Assembly: GCF_000411135.1 (NCBI RefSeq)
Contig: NZ_KE150262.1
Location: forward strand, 1,090,824 to 1,154,823
DNA from: Actinotignum schaalii FB123-CNA-2
GTDB lineage: Bacteria > Actinomycetota > Actinomycetes > Actinomycetales > Actinomycetaceae
Direction of reading: 5' to 3'
Length of the DNA: 64,000 nt
Part shown: in pieces, positions 17,808 to 26,764 of the stretch
How the letters are laid out: each line of letters starts with the position of its first letter
Position numbering within the stretch: position 1 is the first letter of the stretch
Program-made: the position numbers and the translations under genes
Notes under the pieces: model-generated
What the model was told of the DNA's origin: nothing
Database searches by the model: none
Seen by the model: only the letters and a program-made list of their open reading frames with translations

Positions 17808-19127
17808 ATGTCACGCGCACCGCGATCACGCGCCGCCCGCCATTCCTGGGGCGATGACGATTCCCGCACTCCCATCCTTCATATTGATATGGATGCCTTT
17901 TTCGTATCCGTGGAGCTCCTCGACCACCCGGAGCTGCGCGGGCGCCCCGTCGCGGTGGGTGGCCAGGAACGGGGCGTCGTGGCGGCAGCGTCCTACGAGG
18001 CTCGTGCCTTCGGGGTGAATTCCGCGATGCCGGTGGGGCAGGCGCGGCGGCGCTGCCCGCATCTCGTTATGCTCACCCCCCGCCTGGAGCTTTACCGCGC
18101 GGTATCGGAAAAAATTATGGCGATTTTGCGGGAGGTCACCCCGCTGGTGGAGCAGCTCTCCGTGGATGAAGCTTTTCTGGATGTCGGGGGAGCACGCCGG
18201 CTTTTCGGCTCCCCGGTACATATTGGCCAGCAGCTGCGCGCAAGTATCCGCACCGAGGTTGGGGTGCCTGCCTCCGTGGGGATCGCCGCCACCAAACACG
18301 TGGCCAAAATTGCCTCCGCACACGCCAAACCAGACGGGCTGCTCCTTATTCCCGCCGCGGCCACCCTCGAGTTTTTGCACGACTTACCTGCCGGAGCGCT
18401 CTGGGGAGTGGGCGGGCGTACCGGAGAACGTTTGCGTTTACACGGGATCGAAACGGTGGGGGACGTCGCCGCAGCCGGTCCTGATCAACTCCGCCGCCTC
18501 GTCGGCACCGCGGCCGGAGATCACCTCTTCCAGCTGGCCAGCGGTGTCGACCCGCGCCCCGTTACCCCGAGCCGTGAGGAAAAATCCATCGGGCGCGAAG
18601 AAACTTTTTTCGACCCTCTGGCTGACCGGGGCGAGCTTCAGCGCATTCTGCTTGCCCAGGCCCATGACACCGCCACCCGGTTGCGTGCAAAAGACCTGGT
18701 TGGGCGCACCGTGGTGATTAAGGTACGGTTCCCAGATTTCACCACCATTACCCGGTCGGCAACTTTGCCGCAAGCCACCCAGGTTGCCGCAGAGATTTAC
18801 GAACGTGCCCGCGAGCTGCTGGACGGGGTGGAGGTCACCGCCGCGGGCTTGCGGCTTCTGGGTTTGCGGGTGGAGAACCTGAGTGAGCAGGGCGGTTTCC
18901 AACAGCTTGCTTTCGATGATGATCCGCGCCGCGGGGAGGCCGAGAGTGCCATGGATGCGGTGCGTTCGCGTTTCGGAGCCGGGGCACTCGGGCCAGCAAG
19001 CCTCTTGCAGACACGTGGTACGGGCCACGACGATGGGGCGGGAGGCACCGGAACGGGGCACGGTGGGACGGGGCGCGGCGACGCCGTACCCGGTGGGCGC
19101 GCAGGGCTCGGAAACGGTGTATCGTGA
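17808..19127 (+). CDS. dinB: DNA polymerase IV (Y family)
   Basis: This is a translesion polymerase of 439 residues. The catalytic acidic motifs are LHIDMDAFF (D27 and D29) and SVDEAFLDVGG (D118/E119 region). The steric part is AAASYEARAFGV and the thumb HhH part is LPAGALWGVG; the little finger domain includes GREETFFDPLADR. ATG at 17808 follows CGGAGGG, so earlier in-frame starts are rejected. The final 60 residues are Gly/Thr-rich and lack a clear beta-clamp motif. No LexA box is found upstream, so SOS control is not evident. Confidence 0.93.
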   Translation: MSRAPRSRAARHSWGDDDSRTPILHIDMDAFFVSVELLDHPELRGRPVAVGGQERGVVAAASYEARAFGVNSAMPVGQARRRCPHLVMLTPRLELYRAVSEKIMAILREVTPLVEQLSVDEAFLDVGGARRLFGSPVHIGQQLRASIRTEVGVPASVGIAATKHVAKIASAHAKPDGLLLIPAAATLEFLHDLPAGALWGVGGRTGERLRLHGIETVGDVAAAGPDQLRRLVGTAAGDHLFQLASGVDPRPVTPSREEKSIGREETFFDPLADRGELQRILLAQAHDTATRLRAKDLVGRTVVIKVRFPDFTTITRSATLPQATQVAAEIYERARELLDGVEVTAAGLRLLGLRVENLSEQGGFQQLAFDDDPRRGEAESAMDAVRSRFGAGALGPASLLQTRGTGHDDGAGGTGTGHGGTGRGDAVPGGRAGLGNGVS

Positions 19128-19196
19128 CACAACATATCGTGACGCTGGTGCGCCGGGCACGGTAGACTGGCGGCAGTACAGTAACAAGGAGGCACA

Positions 19197-19604
19197 GTGG
19201 CCCTATCGGACTACGAGAAGAAGATGCTCGCTGAGCTGGAAGCGCAGCTCACCAACGAGGATCCCAGCTTCGCACGTAATATGAAGCCCGCTGCGCCGGA
19301 AGTAGAAGCCATCAGTCGGCAACTGTCCGTGCGCAATCTCGTACTCGGGATTCTCGGGCTGGTCGCGGGTATCGCCATTCTGATCGGTGGAATTTCTGCA
19401 CCGAAGATGTGGTGGCTTGGTTTGCTCGGCGTCATCATTATGTTTGCCTCGGTATGGTATGCGCTCTCGGGTGTACATACTGAGAAAGTTGCGGTTCCTG
19501 CCGGAGGTGTGGGATCCCCGAGTGCATCGGGGCCGCGCGGGGTAGCGTCCTTTATGCAACGCCAACAAGAAATTTGGGAAAAGCGCCGCCGCGGCGAGCA
19601 TTAG
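19197..19604 (+). CDS. DUF3040 membrane protein
   Basis: This 135-residue protein is typical of DUF3040: MALSDYEKKMLAELEAQL with the acidic N-terminus, then two membrane helices at about 48-64 and 70-88 (LVLGILGLVAGIAILIGG, WWLGLLGVIIMFASVWYAL), and a basic, Arg-rich C-terminus. Its function is unknown. GTG 19197 is preceded by AAGGAGG at 19186-19192, and TAGACT at 19163-19168 is a likely -10. A strong terminator follows the gene. Confidence 0.85.
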   Translation: MALSDYEKKMLAELEAQLTNEDPSFARNMKPAAPEVEAISRQLSVRNLVLGILGLVAGIAILIGGISAPKMWWLGLLGVIIMFASVWYALSGVHTEKVAVPAGGVGSPSASGPRGVASFMQRQQEIWEKRRRGEH

Positions 19605-19657
19605 AAACTACGGTAGCGCTGGCCCGGTTCGTCCGGTAGCTCAAACTCGGCACCCAT

Positions 19658-19697
19658 AACGGTGAGAGGATATCGATCCTCTCACCGTTTTCTTTTT
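19658..19697 (+). terminator. Rho-independent terminator after DUF3040 gene
   Basis: Perfect 14-bp arms AACGGTGAGAGGAT (19658-19671) and ATCCTCTCACCGTT (19676-19689) pair around ATCG and are followed by a T-rich run. It separates this block from the mraZ operon. In the 347-base gap 19605-19951 it is the main feature besides the MraZ repeats. Confidence 0.92.
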
Positions 19698-19898
19698 ATA
19701 GATACGACGACGCAGCTGGGTGCGAGCGCCCCGCGCTACCGAACGTTCTGCTTCGCTGAGCGTCTCGCATGACAAATCGGGCATTCCTCACCCCTGAACA
19801 CCCCATCGCACTCCACCGGCACTCCACTCGGTTTTCCCTGTTATGGCGGGCTTTTCTAAGAATCACTAGCGCGACATACCCTTGTCATGGCAAACTGG

Positions 19899-19928
19899 TG
19901 GGGCAAAGTGGAGTAAAGTGGAGGCAAG
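19899..19928 (+). promoter_or_regulatory. MraZ operator: three 10-bp direct repeats
   Basis: TGGGGCAAAG (19899-19908), TGGAGTAAAG (19909-19918) and TGGAGGCAAG (19919-19928) are exact 10-bp-spaced repeats with the TGGRG core. This is the pattern bound by MraZ upstream of its own gene in other bacteria. It lies 23 bases before the mraZ start. Confidence 0.8.
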
Positions 19929-19951
19929 CGCCACGAGAGGGGGTGCGGTAG

Positions 19952-20383
19952 ATGTTCCTCGGCACGTATGAGCCCAAATTGGACGACAAAGGCCGAATCA
20001 TTCTGCCCGCCAAATTTCGTGATCAGCTCCAGGGCGGGCTGGTGATGACGCGCGGTCAGGAACATTGCATCTACGTCTTTCCGCTCGCGGATTTTGTGGA
20101 ATTGCAGCAAACCCTGGCTAAAGCCCCCTTGACGTCCAAAGAGGCGCGGTCATATACCCGCGTGCTGCTCTCCGGCGCCGTGGATGACATCCCTGATAAA
20201 CAGGGGCGAATCACCATTCCGGCGATGTTGCGCACGTACGCGGGCCTGGATCGCAACCTCGCGGTTATCGGCACGGGCAACCGGGTCGAAATCTGGGATA
20301 GCGCCGCGTGGGCTGCCTACCTAGAGGATCAAGAATCGGCTTTCGCCGATAGGGAAGAAGAGGTCATCCCCGGCCTCTTCTAG
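19952..20383 (+). CDS. mraZ: Transcriptional regulator MraZ
   Basis: MraZ is a DNA-binding protein that represses the division and cell wall operon that it heads. The 143-residue protein starts [20 protein letters not shown], the first AbrB-like half, and repeats the pattern with [20 protein letters not shown] in the second half. The repeats at 19899-19928 immediately upstream fit autoregulation. There is a 112-base gap to rsmH with no clear promoter. Confidence 0.97.
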   Translation: MFLGTYEPKLDDKGRIILPAKFRDQLQGGLVMTRGQEHCIYVFPLADFVELQQTLAKAPLTSKEARSYTRVLLSGAVDDIPDKQGRITIPAMLRTYAGLDRNLAVIGTGNRVEIWDSAAWAAYLEDQESAFADREEEVIPGLF

Positions 20384-20495
20384 GAATCGCGTGATCGCGG
20401 TGGCGGTCTTTCGCGAGAGCTCTGAGGCACTTCCCCAGCTTCAGATCGCTCGCGGGGGATCACTATCGCGGGCGCCGCAATAAGAAGGGCACAGG

Positions 20496-21482
20496 ATGGA
20501 GACAGCACGTACCTCGGGCGCGCCGCGCGCCGCCGGGAACGCGCTGCATGCCCCGGTGCTTGTGGACACCTGCATCGAGCTCCTCGCTCCCGCTTTCCAG
20601 GTTCCCGCCCCCGTCCTCATTGACTGCACCCTCGGGATGGGCGGGCACACCGAAGCCTTCCTCGAGCGTTTCGAGAACCTCACCGTTATCGGAATTGACC
20701 GCGATCCCGCAGCCATTACTTTGGCGGGGGAGCGCCTGGCCCGTTTCGGGAAGCGGTTCCGCCCCGTCCAAACCACGTACGACGACGTGGCCGCGGCAGC
20801 GGGCAATCGCCCCGTGGATGGAATCCTCATGGACTTGGGAGTGTCCTCCCTGCAATTGGATGAAACCGAGCGCGGGTTCTCCTACTCCCACGATGCTCCG
20901 CTTGATATGCGTATGAACGCCCAGGTCGGGCGCACCGCCGCAGATATCCTCGCGGAAGAATCGGTAGGTGAGCTCACTCGGATTTTGCGCGAGTACGGGG
21001 AAGAAAAATTCGCCCATCGTATCGCTACCACCGTTGTGCAACGGCGCGCCAGTGCCCCGTTGCTCCGCACTGGCGAACTGGTGGATATCGTGCGTTCGGC
21101 CATCCCCGCCCCGGCGCGGCGCACCGGGGGAAATCCCGCCAAACGCACTTTCCAGGCCTTGCGCATCGCGGTGAATGACGAACTCGGAACACTTGAGCGG
21201 GCCTTGCCGGCAGCCCTCGCCGCTTTGCGGGTGGGTGGGCGCATCGTCGTCGAAGCGTACCAGTCCCTGGAAGACCGCCTGGTGAAACGGGCTTTTGCCG
21301 CCGGGGCCACCTCTCGGGCACCCAAGGGACTGCCCGTTGAACTTGAAGAACATAAACCTTGGTTGGAGCTCCTCACCCGAGGAGCGATCCGAGCCAGCGA
21401 AGAAGAAATCACCCGCAACTCCCGGTCCGCGTCCGTTCGCTTACGCGCTGCCGAGAAAATCCGTCCCGGAGGTCAGCTATGA
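20496..21482 (+). CDS. rsmH: 16S rRNA (cytosine1402-N4)-methyltransferase RsmH
   Basis: RsmH (MraW) methylates C1402 of 16S rRNA in the decoding centre. The 328-residue protein has SAM motif [38 protein letters not shown], and [14 protein letters not shown], all family hallmarks, then [22 protein letters not shown] at 20496 follows GGGCACAGG. Its stop overlaps the next start (ATGA), tying it to ftsL. Confidence 0.97.
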   Translation: METARTSGAPRAAGNALHAPVLVDTCIELLAPAFQVPAPVLIDCTLGMGGHTEAFLERFENLTVIGIDRDPAAITLAGERLARFGKRFRPVQTTYDDVAAAAGNRPVDGILMDLGVSSLQLDETERGFSYSHDAPLDMRMNAQVGRTAADILAEESVGELTRILREYGEEKFAHRIATTVVQRRASAPLLRTGELVDIVRSAIPAPARRTGGNPAKRTFQALRIAVNDELGTLERALPAALAALRVGGRIVVEAYQSLEDRLVKRAFAAGATSRAPKGLPVELEEHKPWLELLTRGAIRASEEEITRNSRSASVRLRAAEKIRPGGQL

Positions 21483-21868
21483 GCGCACAGCCCCACGCTG
21501 TTGCAGCGCCGCGTACCCGCCCCGTGATCTCGGGGCGTCCCGAACTCACGCTTATCCCCACCCCGGCGGCGCACCGTGGCTTCCTCGGCACCGTGATCAT
21601 CTGCCTGGCGCTCTTCTTCGGCGCGTTTGCCACAGTTTTCGCGCTTAATACGCGTATGGTAGGCACGGCGTACGAAATCCGCTCCGTCAAGCAGGAGCTG
21701 GCGGTCGCGCAATCGGTGGAGTCCACCCTCACGGATGAAGTGGTGGGGGCCTCCACTCCGCAAGGCCTGAAGGAACGCGCGCAGGCCCTCGGCCTCGTCC
21801 CCGCCACGGACGTTCAGCACATGGACCTGGGGTCCGCTACAATTCTTGCTCCGATTCCGGGGGAGTGA
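21479..21868 (+). CDS. ftsL: FtsL-like division protein
   Basis: This 129-residue single-span membrane protein sits in the FtsL position between rsmH and ftsI. The N-terminal 35 residues are cytoplasmic and Pro/Arg-rich. The helix at about 36-56 is [21 protein letters not shown]. It is followed by a periplasmic coiled-coil-like part ([20 protein letters not shown]) and a segment ending [20 protein letters not shown], a pattern of actinobacterial FtsL. It would bridge FtsI/FtsW with FtsQ in the divisome. The sequence is poorly conserved, so context carries the call. The start overlaps rsmH by four bases. Confidence 0.8.
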   Translation: MSAQPHAVAAPRTRPVISGRPELTLIPTPAAHRGFLGTVIICLALFFGAFATVFALNTRMVGTAYEIRSVKQELAVAQSVESTLTDEVVGASTPQGLKERAQALGLVPATDVQHMDLGSATILAPIPGE

Positions 21869-21885
21869 CACGAAGGAAGAGCCGC

Positions 21886-23739
21886 ATGAAGGAACTAGCC
21901 CGCCGCTGGAAGTCCGCGCAGCCGCACGTACGGCGCGTGCGCACCATGGCGATTATCTTCTTCTTCGCGCTGGGGATCCTCGGGGTACGGCTCATCGACC
22001 TGCAATTTATTCGCGCCGATGCCCTGGCTGCCTCGGCGGATGCTTTCCGCACCCGTACCTATACCCTGCAGGCCAAACGGGGCGATATTGTGGACGCCAA
22101 CGGGGCGGTTCTCGCTACCTCAGTGGAACGCTATAACGTGGGCGTCAACCAGAATCTCATCGGCTCCTATCGGCACTACCAAACCGATGCCAACGGGGAC
22201 TACGTTCTGGATGCCAATGACCAGCTCATCGTGGAAGGCACCGGGGCGGCAGAAGCTGCGAAAGTACTCGCACCGCTGCTCGGCGTAGATCGGGCGGAAC
22301 TGGGAGGCACCCTCCTGGGCGGTGAGAAAAAATCCACCTTTGTATATATCGCCCGGGATATTTCCCCCGAAAAATGGCGGGAAATCAACGCGCTGGGAAT
22401 TCCGGGAATCGAACCCGAACAGTTCATGAAACGCGAATACCCCAACGGTTCGGTGGCCGGAAACGTGCTCGGTTACGTCGGGGAAACCGCAGATAACCCG
22501 GTTCCTACCGGGCAAGCTGGGATTGAGCGCACCTTCAATGATGCGCTTTCTGGCACCGATGGGCGCTTGACGGTGCAAACCGCCGGAGGCGGCGCCGTCG
22601 TACCGAATGGGAAAACCGAACGCGTGGATCCGGTCAACGGTGCGAGCGTGAAACTCACCATCGACCGCGACCTGCAAAACGCCCTCATGGAATCCCTCGA
22701 CGCTTCGGTGGACGCCAATGCCGCGGATTGGGGCGCCGCCGTTGTTATTGAAGTGGGGACGGGGCGGGTGCTCGCCCTCGCCGATTCCCACGCCCCCGAT
22801 CCTTCGCGTCTCCAGGAAGCGAGTCCGGATTCATGGGGTTCGCGTGCCGTGCAGGCACCGGTCGAGCCGGGATCTTCAGGTAAGCTCCCCACCTTCACCG
22901 CGGCTATCGATACCGGCACCGTCACCCCGCTCACCCAGTTCACGGTGCCGGACACCATCACCATGCCCAATGGTGAAAGTATCTCCGATAATGACCCGCA
23001 TCCCACCCAGGGGATGACGGTGGCTGGGATTCTTGCGCAGTCCTATAACACCGGACTCGTCCAGATTGGCGACACGGTGGACGATAACGTGCGCTATGAC
23101 TATATGCGCAGCTACGGGTTGGGAAGCCCCACCGGGATCGAATTACCGGCCGAATCTGGCGGCATTGTGCGCCCGCCGGAGCAGTGGGGCCAGCGTGATC
23201 GCTACACCACCATGTTCGGGCAGGGGTGGGCGGCTACCACCGTGCAACTCGCGCAAATCGGGGCCACTATCGCCAACGGGGGAGTCTATATCCCGCTCCA
23301 CGTGGTGGACTCCACTACCGATGCCAGCGGGCGCACCACCCCCACCGTTCCCGGGGAAAGCCATCGTGTTATGAGCGAGGAATCCTCGCGCACCATGATG
23401 AATATGATGCAGGCGGTTACCAATAACCAATCCACCGGGTGGCGCGGCAAAGTTCCAGGCTACAACGTGGCCGGTAAAACCGGCACCGCCCAGGTTCCGG
23501 ACGCCAACGGAAACCTCACCCGCCGTGTGGGTACCTTTATTGCGGCTATCCCTGCCGAAGACCCGCAGATCGCGGTAGCGATAGCGGTCTACGGCGGGGC
23601 CGGGGCCGGATACGGTGGTGACACCGCGGTGCCTGTTTTCGCGAACTTCGCACCTTTCGCGATGCGGCACCTGGGCGTGCCACCCAGCACCGTTCCGCTT
23701 TTCAAATATCCGTGGTTTTCATCCGAGGTAGGCAACTAG
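21886..23739 (+). CDS. ftsI: Penicillin-binding protein, septal transpeptidase FtsI (PBP3)
   Basis: This 617-residue class B PBP cross-links septal peptidoglycan. A membrane helix lies near residues 22-41 (AIIFFFALGILGVRLIDLQF), then the dimerisation domain. The transpeptidase motifs are SSGK at 330-333 (EPGSSGKLPTFTAAID), SYNTG and GKTGTAQ at 530-536. ATG at 21886 is chosen because AAGGAAG stands before it; an in-frame GTG at 21865 overlaps the previous stop. The SxxK box has SSGK where most FtsI have STFK or STMK. No PASTA domains are present. Confidence 0.95.
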   Translation: MKELARRWKSAQPHVRRVRTMAIIFFFALGILGVRLIDLQFIRADALAASADAFRTRTYTLQAKRGDIVDANGAVLATSVERYNVGVNQNLIGSYRHYQTDANGDYVLDANDQLIVEGTGAAEAAKVLAPLLGVDRAELGGTLLGGEKKSTFVYIARDISPEKWREINALGIPGIEPEQFMKREYPNGSVAGNVLGYVGETADNPVPTGQAGIERTFNDALSGTDGRLTVQTAGGGAVVPNGKTERVDPVNGASVKLTIDRDLQNALMESLDASVDANAADWGAAVVIEVGTGRVLALADSHAPDPSRLQEASPDSWGSRAVQAPVEPGSSGKLPTFTAAIDTGTVTPLTQFTVPDTITMPNGESISDNDPHPTQGMTVAGILAQSYNTGLVQIGDTVDDNVRYDYMRSYGLGSPTGIELPAESGGIVRPPEQWGQRDRYTTMFGQGWAATTVQLAQIGATIANGGVYIPLHVVDSTTDASGRTTPTVPGESHRVMSEESSRTMMNMMQAVTNNQSTGWRGKVPGYNVAGKTGTAQVPDANGNLTRRVGTFIAAIPAEDPQIAVAIAVYGGAGAGYGGDTAVPVFANFAPFAMRHLGVPPSTVPLFKYPWFSSEVGN

Positions 23740-25316
23740 TGAGTGACGAATTCCCCCTTCCGCAGGTGCGTCCGGTGGCGCTGCGCGAGCTTTCCGAGCT
23801 TCCCGAGGTGGATGGTGCCGGTTGCGAGGCTCCGCAGACCACCGTGACTTCTGTGACCGCAGATTCGCGCGCGGTGCATGAGGGGGCGCTTTTCGCCGCG
23901 CTGCCCGGCGCTCACGCCCACGGGGCACGCTTTGCCCCCCAGGCGGCGCAACGGGGCGCACGCGCCATCCTCACCGACGCCGCCGGGGCAGCTCTCATCG
24001 CGCAGGCCGGGGTGGAGCTTCCGCTCCTCGTGGTGGAGGACCCGGCAGCACACTTGGGTGCCATTGCGGCCCGCATCTACGGGGAACCGGCCGAGCGCTT
24101 GCGTAGTTTCGCGGTGACCGGCACCAACGGAAAAACGACGACGACGTACCTCCTGGACGGCTTGCTTACCGCGCTGGATCGCAGCACCGGGCTGGTAGGA
24201 ACCGTGGAAACAAAAATTGCGGACCTGTGCGCCCCGGCGCATCTGACCACGCCCATGCCCGCGGATCTGCAAGCATTGCTCGCCCTCCTGGTGGAACGGG
24301 GCGGGACGGACGTATCCATGGAGGTTTCCTCCCACGCTCTGGCCCAGCACCGTACCAGCCCCGTGGTATTCAGCGTGGCAGGATTTACCAATCTCACTCG
24401 GGACCATCTCGACTACCACCGCACCATGGAAAACTATTATCAAGCCAAACGCAGCCTCTTTACGCCGGGCTGTTCACGTAGGGCAGTTATCACCGTCGAT
24501 GATGACTGGGGCAAGCGCCTGGCCGGGGAAACCGAGGTTCCCACCGTGGCCCTCGCGGTGTTCTCCGAGCTTGATGGCCGGAACGGATACCAGGTGCGCG
24601 ATATCGAGCGCGGCCCCGTTACATCTTTCACGCTGGCCCATAGCGAGGGCTGGGAGATGACGGTGCGCACCGGCCTGCCCGGAGATTTCAATATCGCCAA
24701 TACCGCGCTCGCCGTGGCCATGGTGCTGGAAAGTGGAGCGGACCGAGGCGCCGTTGGCGCGGTGGTGGGTGCCGGGCTCACCCCGCAAGTTCCCGGCCGC
24801 ATGGAAGTGGTGGGCAAGGCGCCGCGCGTCCTCGTTGATTTTGCGCATAATACCGCGGCGCTGCGCCTGGCGATCAATGCTCTGCGCCCCACCACCAGCG
24901 GTCAGCTCATCGTGGTGACCGGAAGCGCCGGGGAGCGTGATGTGGACAAACGCCCCGAGATGGGGCGGGCAGTGGCCGAACTGGCCGACGTCGTTTACAT
25001 CACGGACGACGATCCGCACGAAGAAGATCCCGCACCGATTCGCGCCGCGCTCCTGGACGGGGCCCGCAGTGCCCACAGCCCCGCACGCATCGTGGAGATC
25101 GCTGATCGCGCCACCGCCATGCGCACCGCCATCCGTGATGCGGCAGCGGAGGATACCGTGCTGCTGGCCGGGCGCGGGCACGAAACTTATCAACCGGTGG
25201 CCGGGGGGCGTAGCATTCCGCTGGACGACCGCGAGGTAGCGCGGGCGGCGCTAGCTGCCCGAGCTCACCGCGGCGTACTCGACAAAGACACGCAAGAACA
25301 GAAAGACACGCAATGA
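23739..25316 (+). CDS. murE: UDP-MurNAc-tripeptide synthetase MurE
   Basis: MurE adds the third residue to the UDP-MurNAc-dipeptide. The protein has 525 residues with the ATP loop VTGTNGKTTTTYLL at about 125-138, SSHALAQHRT, FTNLTRDHLDYH and GSAGERDVDKRPEMG. The specificity motif, DNPR in diaminopimelate-adding enzymes, reads DDPH (His427) within ITDDDPHEEDPAPI, so L-lysine or L-ornithine is more likely than diaminopimelate. GTG at 23739 uses the last base of the ftsI stop. The next gene overlaps by four bases. Confidence 0.95.
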   Translation: MSDEFPLPQVRPVALRELSELPEVDGAGCEAPQTTVTSVTADSRAVHEGALFAALPGAHAHGARFAPQAAQRGARAILTDAAGAALIAQAGVELPLLVVEDPAAHLGAIAARIYGEPAERLRSFAVTGTNGKTTTTYLLDGLLTALDRSTGLVGTVETKIADLCAPAHLTTPMPADLQALLALLVERGGTDVSMEVSSHALAQHRTSPVVFSVAGFTNLTRDHLDYHRTMENYYQAKRSLFTPGCSRRAVITVDDDWGKRLAGETEVPTVALAVFSELDGRNGYQVRDIERGPVTSFTLAHSEGWEMTVRTGLPGDFNIANTALAVAMVLESGADRGAVGAVVGAGLTPQVPGRMEVVGKAPRVLVDFAHNTAALRLAINALRPTTSGQLIVVTGSAGERDVDKRPEMGRAVAELADVVYITDDDPHEEDPAPIRAALLDGARSAHSPARIVEIADRATAMRTAIRDAAAEDTVLLAGRGHETYQPVAGGRSIPLDDREVARAALAARAHRGVLDKDTQEQKDTQ

Positions 25317-26764
25317 TTCCCATGTCCTCCGCGGAGGTTGTCGCCGCTGTCGCCGGGACCGCGCTTGCACCGCTGTGCGATAGTGAGGTCACCGGGGCGG
25401 TTATCGACACTCGCGCCATCACCCCCGGTGTGCTATTCGCCGCCGTGAAAGGCGCGCGCGTGGACGCGAATACCCTGAGCGGCCAGGCACGCGCGGCAGG
25501 AGCCAGCCTCATCCTCACCGAGGACGGCCCAGCGGCCCTGGCCGGTGGCGCCGAAGCCGAGCGTATTATCGTGGTCGATGATATCCCCGCGGCGCTCGGA
25601 CGCCTGGCCCGGCACAATCTTGAACTGGCCCGCCAACTCAACCCCGACTTGCGGGTTATCGCGGTGACCGGGAGCGTAGGGAAAACAACCACGAAGGATC
25701 TTCTTGCCGCGATATGCCGGGAACGCGGGAACGTGGTTGCCCCACCGGGATCACTCAATAACGAAATCGGCTTGCCCCTTACGGTGCTTCGTGTTGACGC
25801 TAGCACTGCCACTCTAGTTGCGGAAATGGGTGCCGACCATATCGGCAACCTCGCCTACCTCACCTCTATCGCACCCCCGGATATTGCCGTGGTGCTGGTG
25901 GTGGCCCGCGCGCACCTGGGTGAATTTGGCGGCATCGAGAACGTGGCGCGCGCTAAAGCGGAACTTGTGGAAGGTCTGCGGGAGGACGGCATTGCCATCC
26001 TCAACGCCGATGATCCGCGAGTTGCTGCCATGGCCGGGAAGGTCGCGAGCGGCAGGGTACACACTTTCGGGCGCGTACATCCAGCGGACGTGACGGCAAC
26101 CGACATCACCCTCGGAAGTGACGGTCGGGCAAGCTTCACTCTTCATATGAACGACGGCGCAGCCAGCCCCGCGCCGTCCGCCTCGTATGCACCGTCGGCA
26201 CCGTCGGCGCCGTCCGCTCCAAGGGTCAGCCTCGGGCTCGTGGGGGAACACCAAGTCATGAATGCACTCGCGGCGGCAGCTGCCGCGTCCGCCGCAGGGG
26301 TCGGCCTGCCCGCCATCGTGGCGGGGCTATCCAGCGGGCCTGCCAGCGCCCACCGTATGGATGTATTCCGCCGCGGCTCCACCCTCATCATCGACGACTC
26401 CTACAATGCCAACCCGGATTCTATGCGCGCCGGCATCGCCGCGCTCGGACAGCTCGGGAACGGGCGCAAAGCCGCGATTCTTGGCGATATGCTTGAACTC
26501 GGCGCGACATCTCGGGAAGAACACCTTGCCCTCCTCCCGGCCCTCGAAGCCGCCGGAGTGAGTCTCCTCATCGCGGTGGGTCCCCAGATGGCGGCGCTCG
26601 CGGAGGTAGCCCGTGACGCCGGTATCACCGCCCGCGCCGTCGGCGCGTGGGAAGAAGCCGAGGCGGCGCTCTCCGATATGCTCAATGCGGATGGGGCACT
26701 CCTCATCAAAGGTTCGCACGGCTCGGGTGTGTGGCACATCGCCACCCACCTCAAGGGGGAATAG
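25313..26764 (+). CDS. murF: UDP-MurNAc-tripeptide--D-Ala-D-Ala ligase MurF
   Basis: MurF attaches D-Ala-D-Ala to complete the UDP-MurNAc-pentapeptide. The 483-residue protein has the ATP loop AVTGSVGKTTTKDLLA, ETLV-type segments, FGGIENVARAKAELVEG and DDSYNANPDSMRAGIAAL. At residues about 281-303 it carries a low-complexity Ser-Ala-Pro repeat (APSASYAPSAPSAPSAP), which is unusual within this domain. Starts ATG at 25313 inside the murE stop (ATGA) and overlaps mraY by one base. Confidence 0.96.
   Translation: MIPMSSAEVVAAVAGTALAPLCDSEVTGAVIDTRAITPGVLFAAVKGARVDANTLSGQARAAGASLILTEDGPAALAGGAEAERIIVVDDIPAALGRLARHNLELARQLNPDLRVIAVTGSVGKTTTKDLLAAICRERGNVVAPPGSLNNEIGLPLTVLRVDASTATLVAEMGADHIGNLAYLTSIAPPDIAVVLVVARAHLGEFGGIENVARAKAELVEGLREDGIAILNADDPRVAAMAGKVASGRVHTFGRVHPADVTATDITLGSDGRASFTLHMNDGAASPAPSASYAPSAPSAPSAPRVSLGLVGEHQVMNALAAAAAASAAGVGLPAIVAGLSSGPASAHRMDVFRRGSTLIIDDSYNANPDSMRAGIAALGQLGNGRKAAILGDMLELGATSREEHLALLPALEAAGVSLLIAVGPQMAALAEVARDAGITARAVGAWEEAEAALSDMLNADGALLIKGSHGSGVWHIATHLKGE

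Noticed and set aside
19739-19752. CGAACGTTC as a LexA box
   Set aside because: The half-sites touch with no four-base spacer, so it does not fit GAAC-N4-GTTC.
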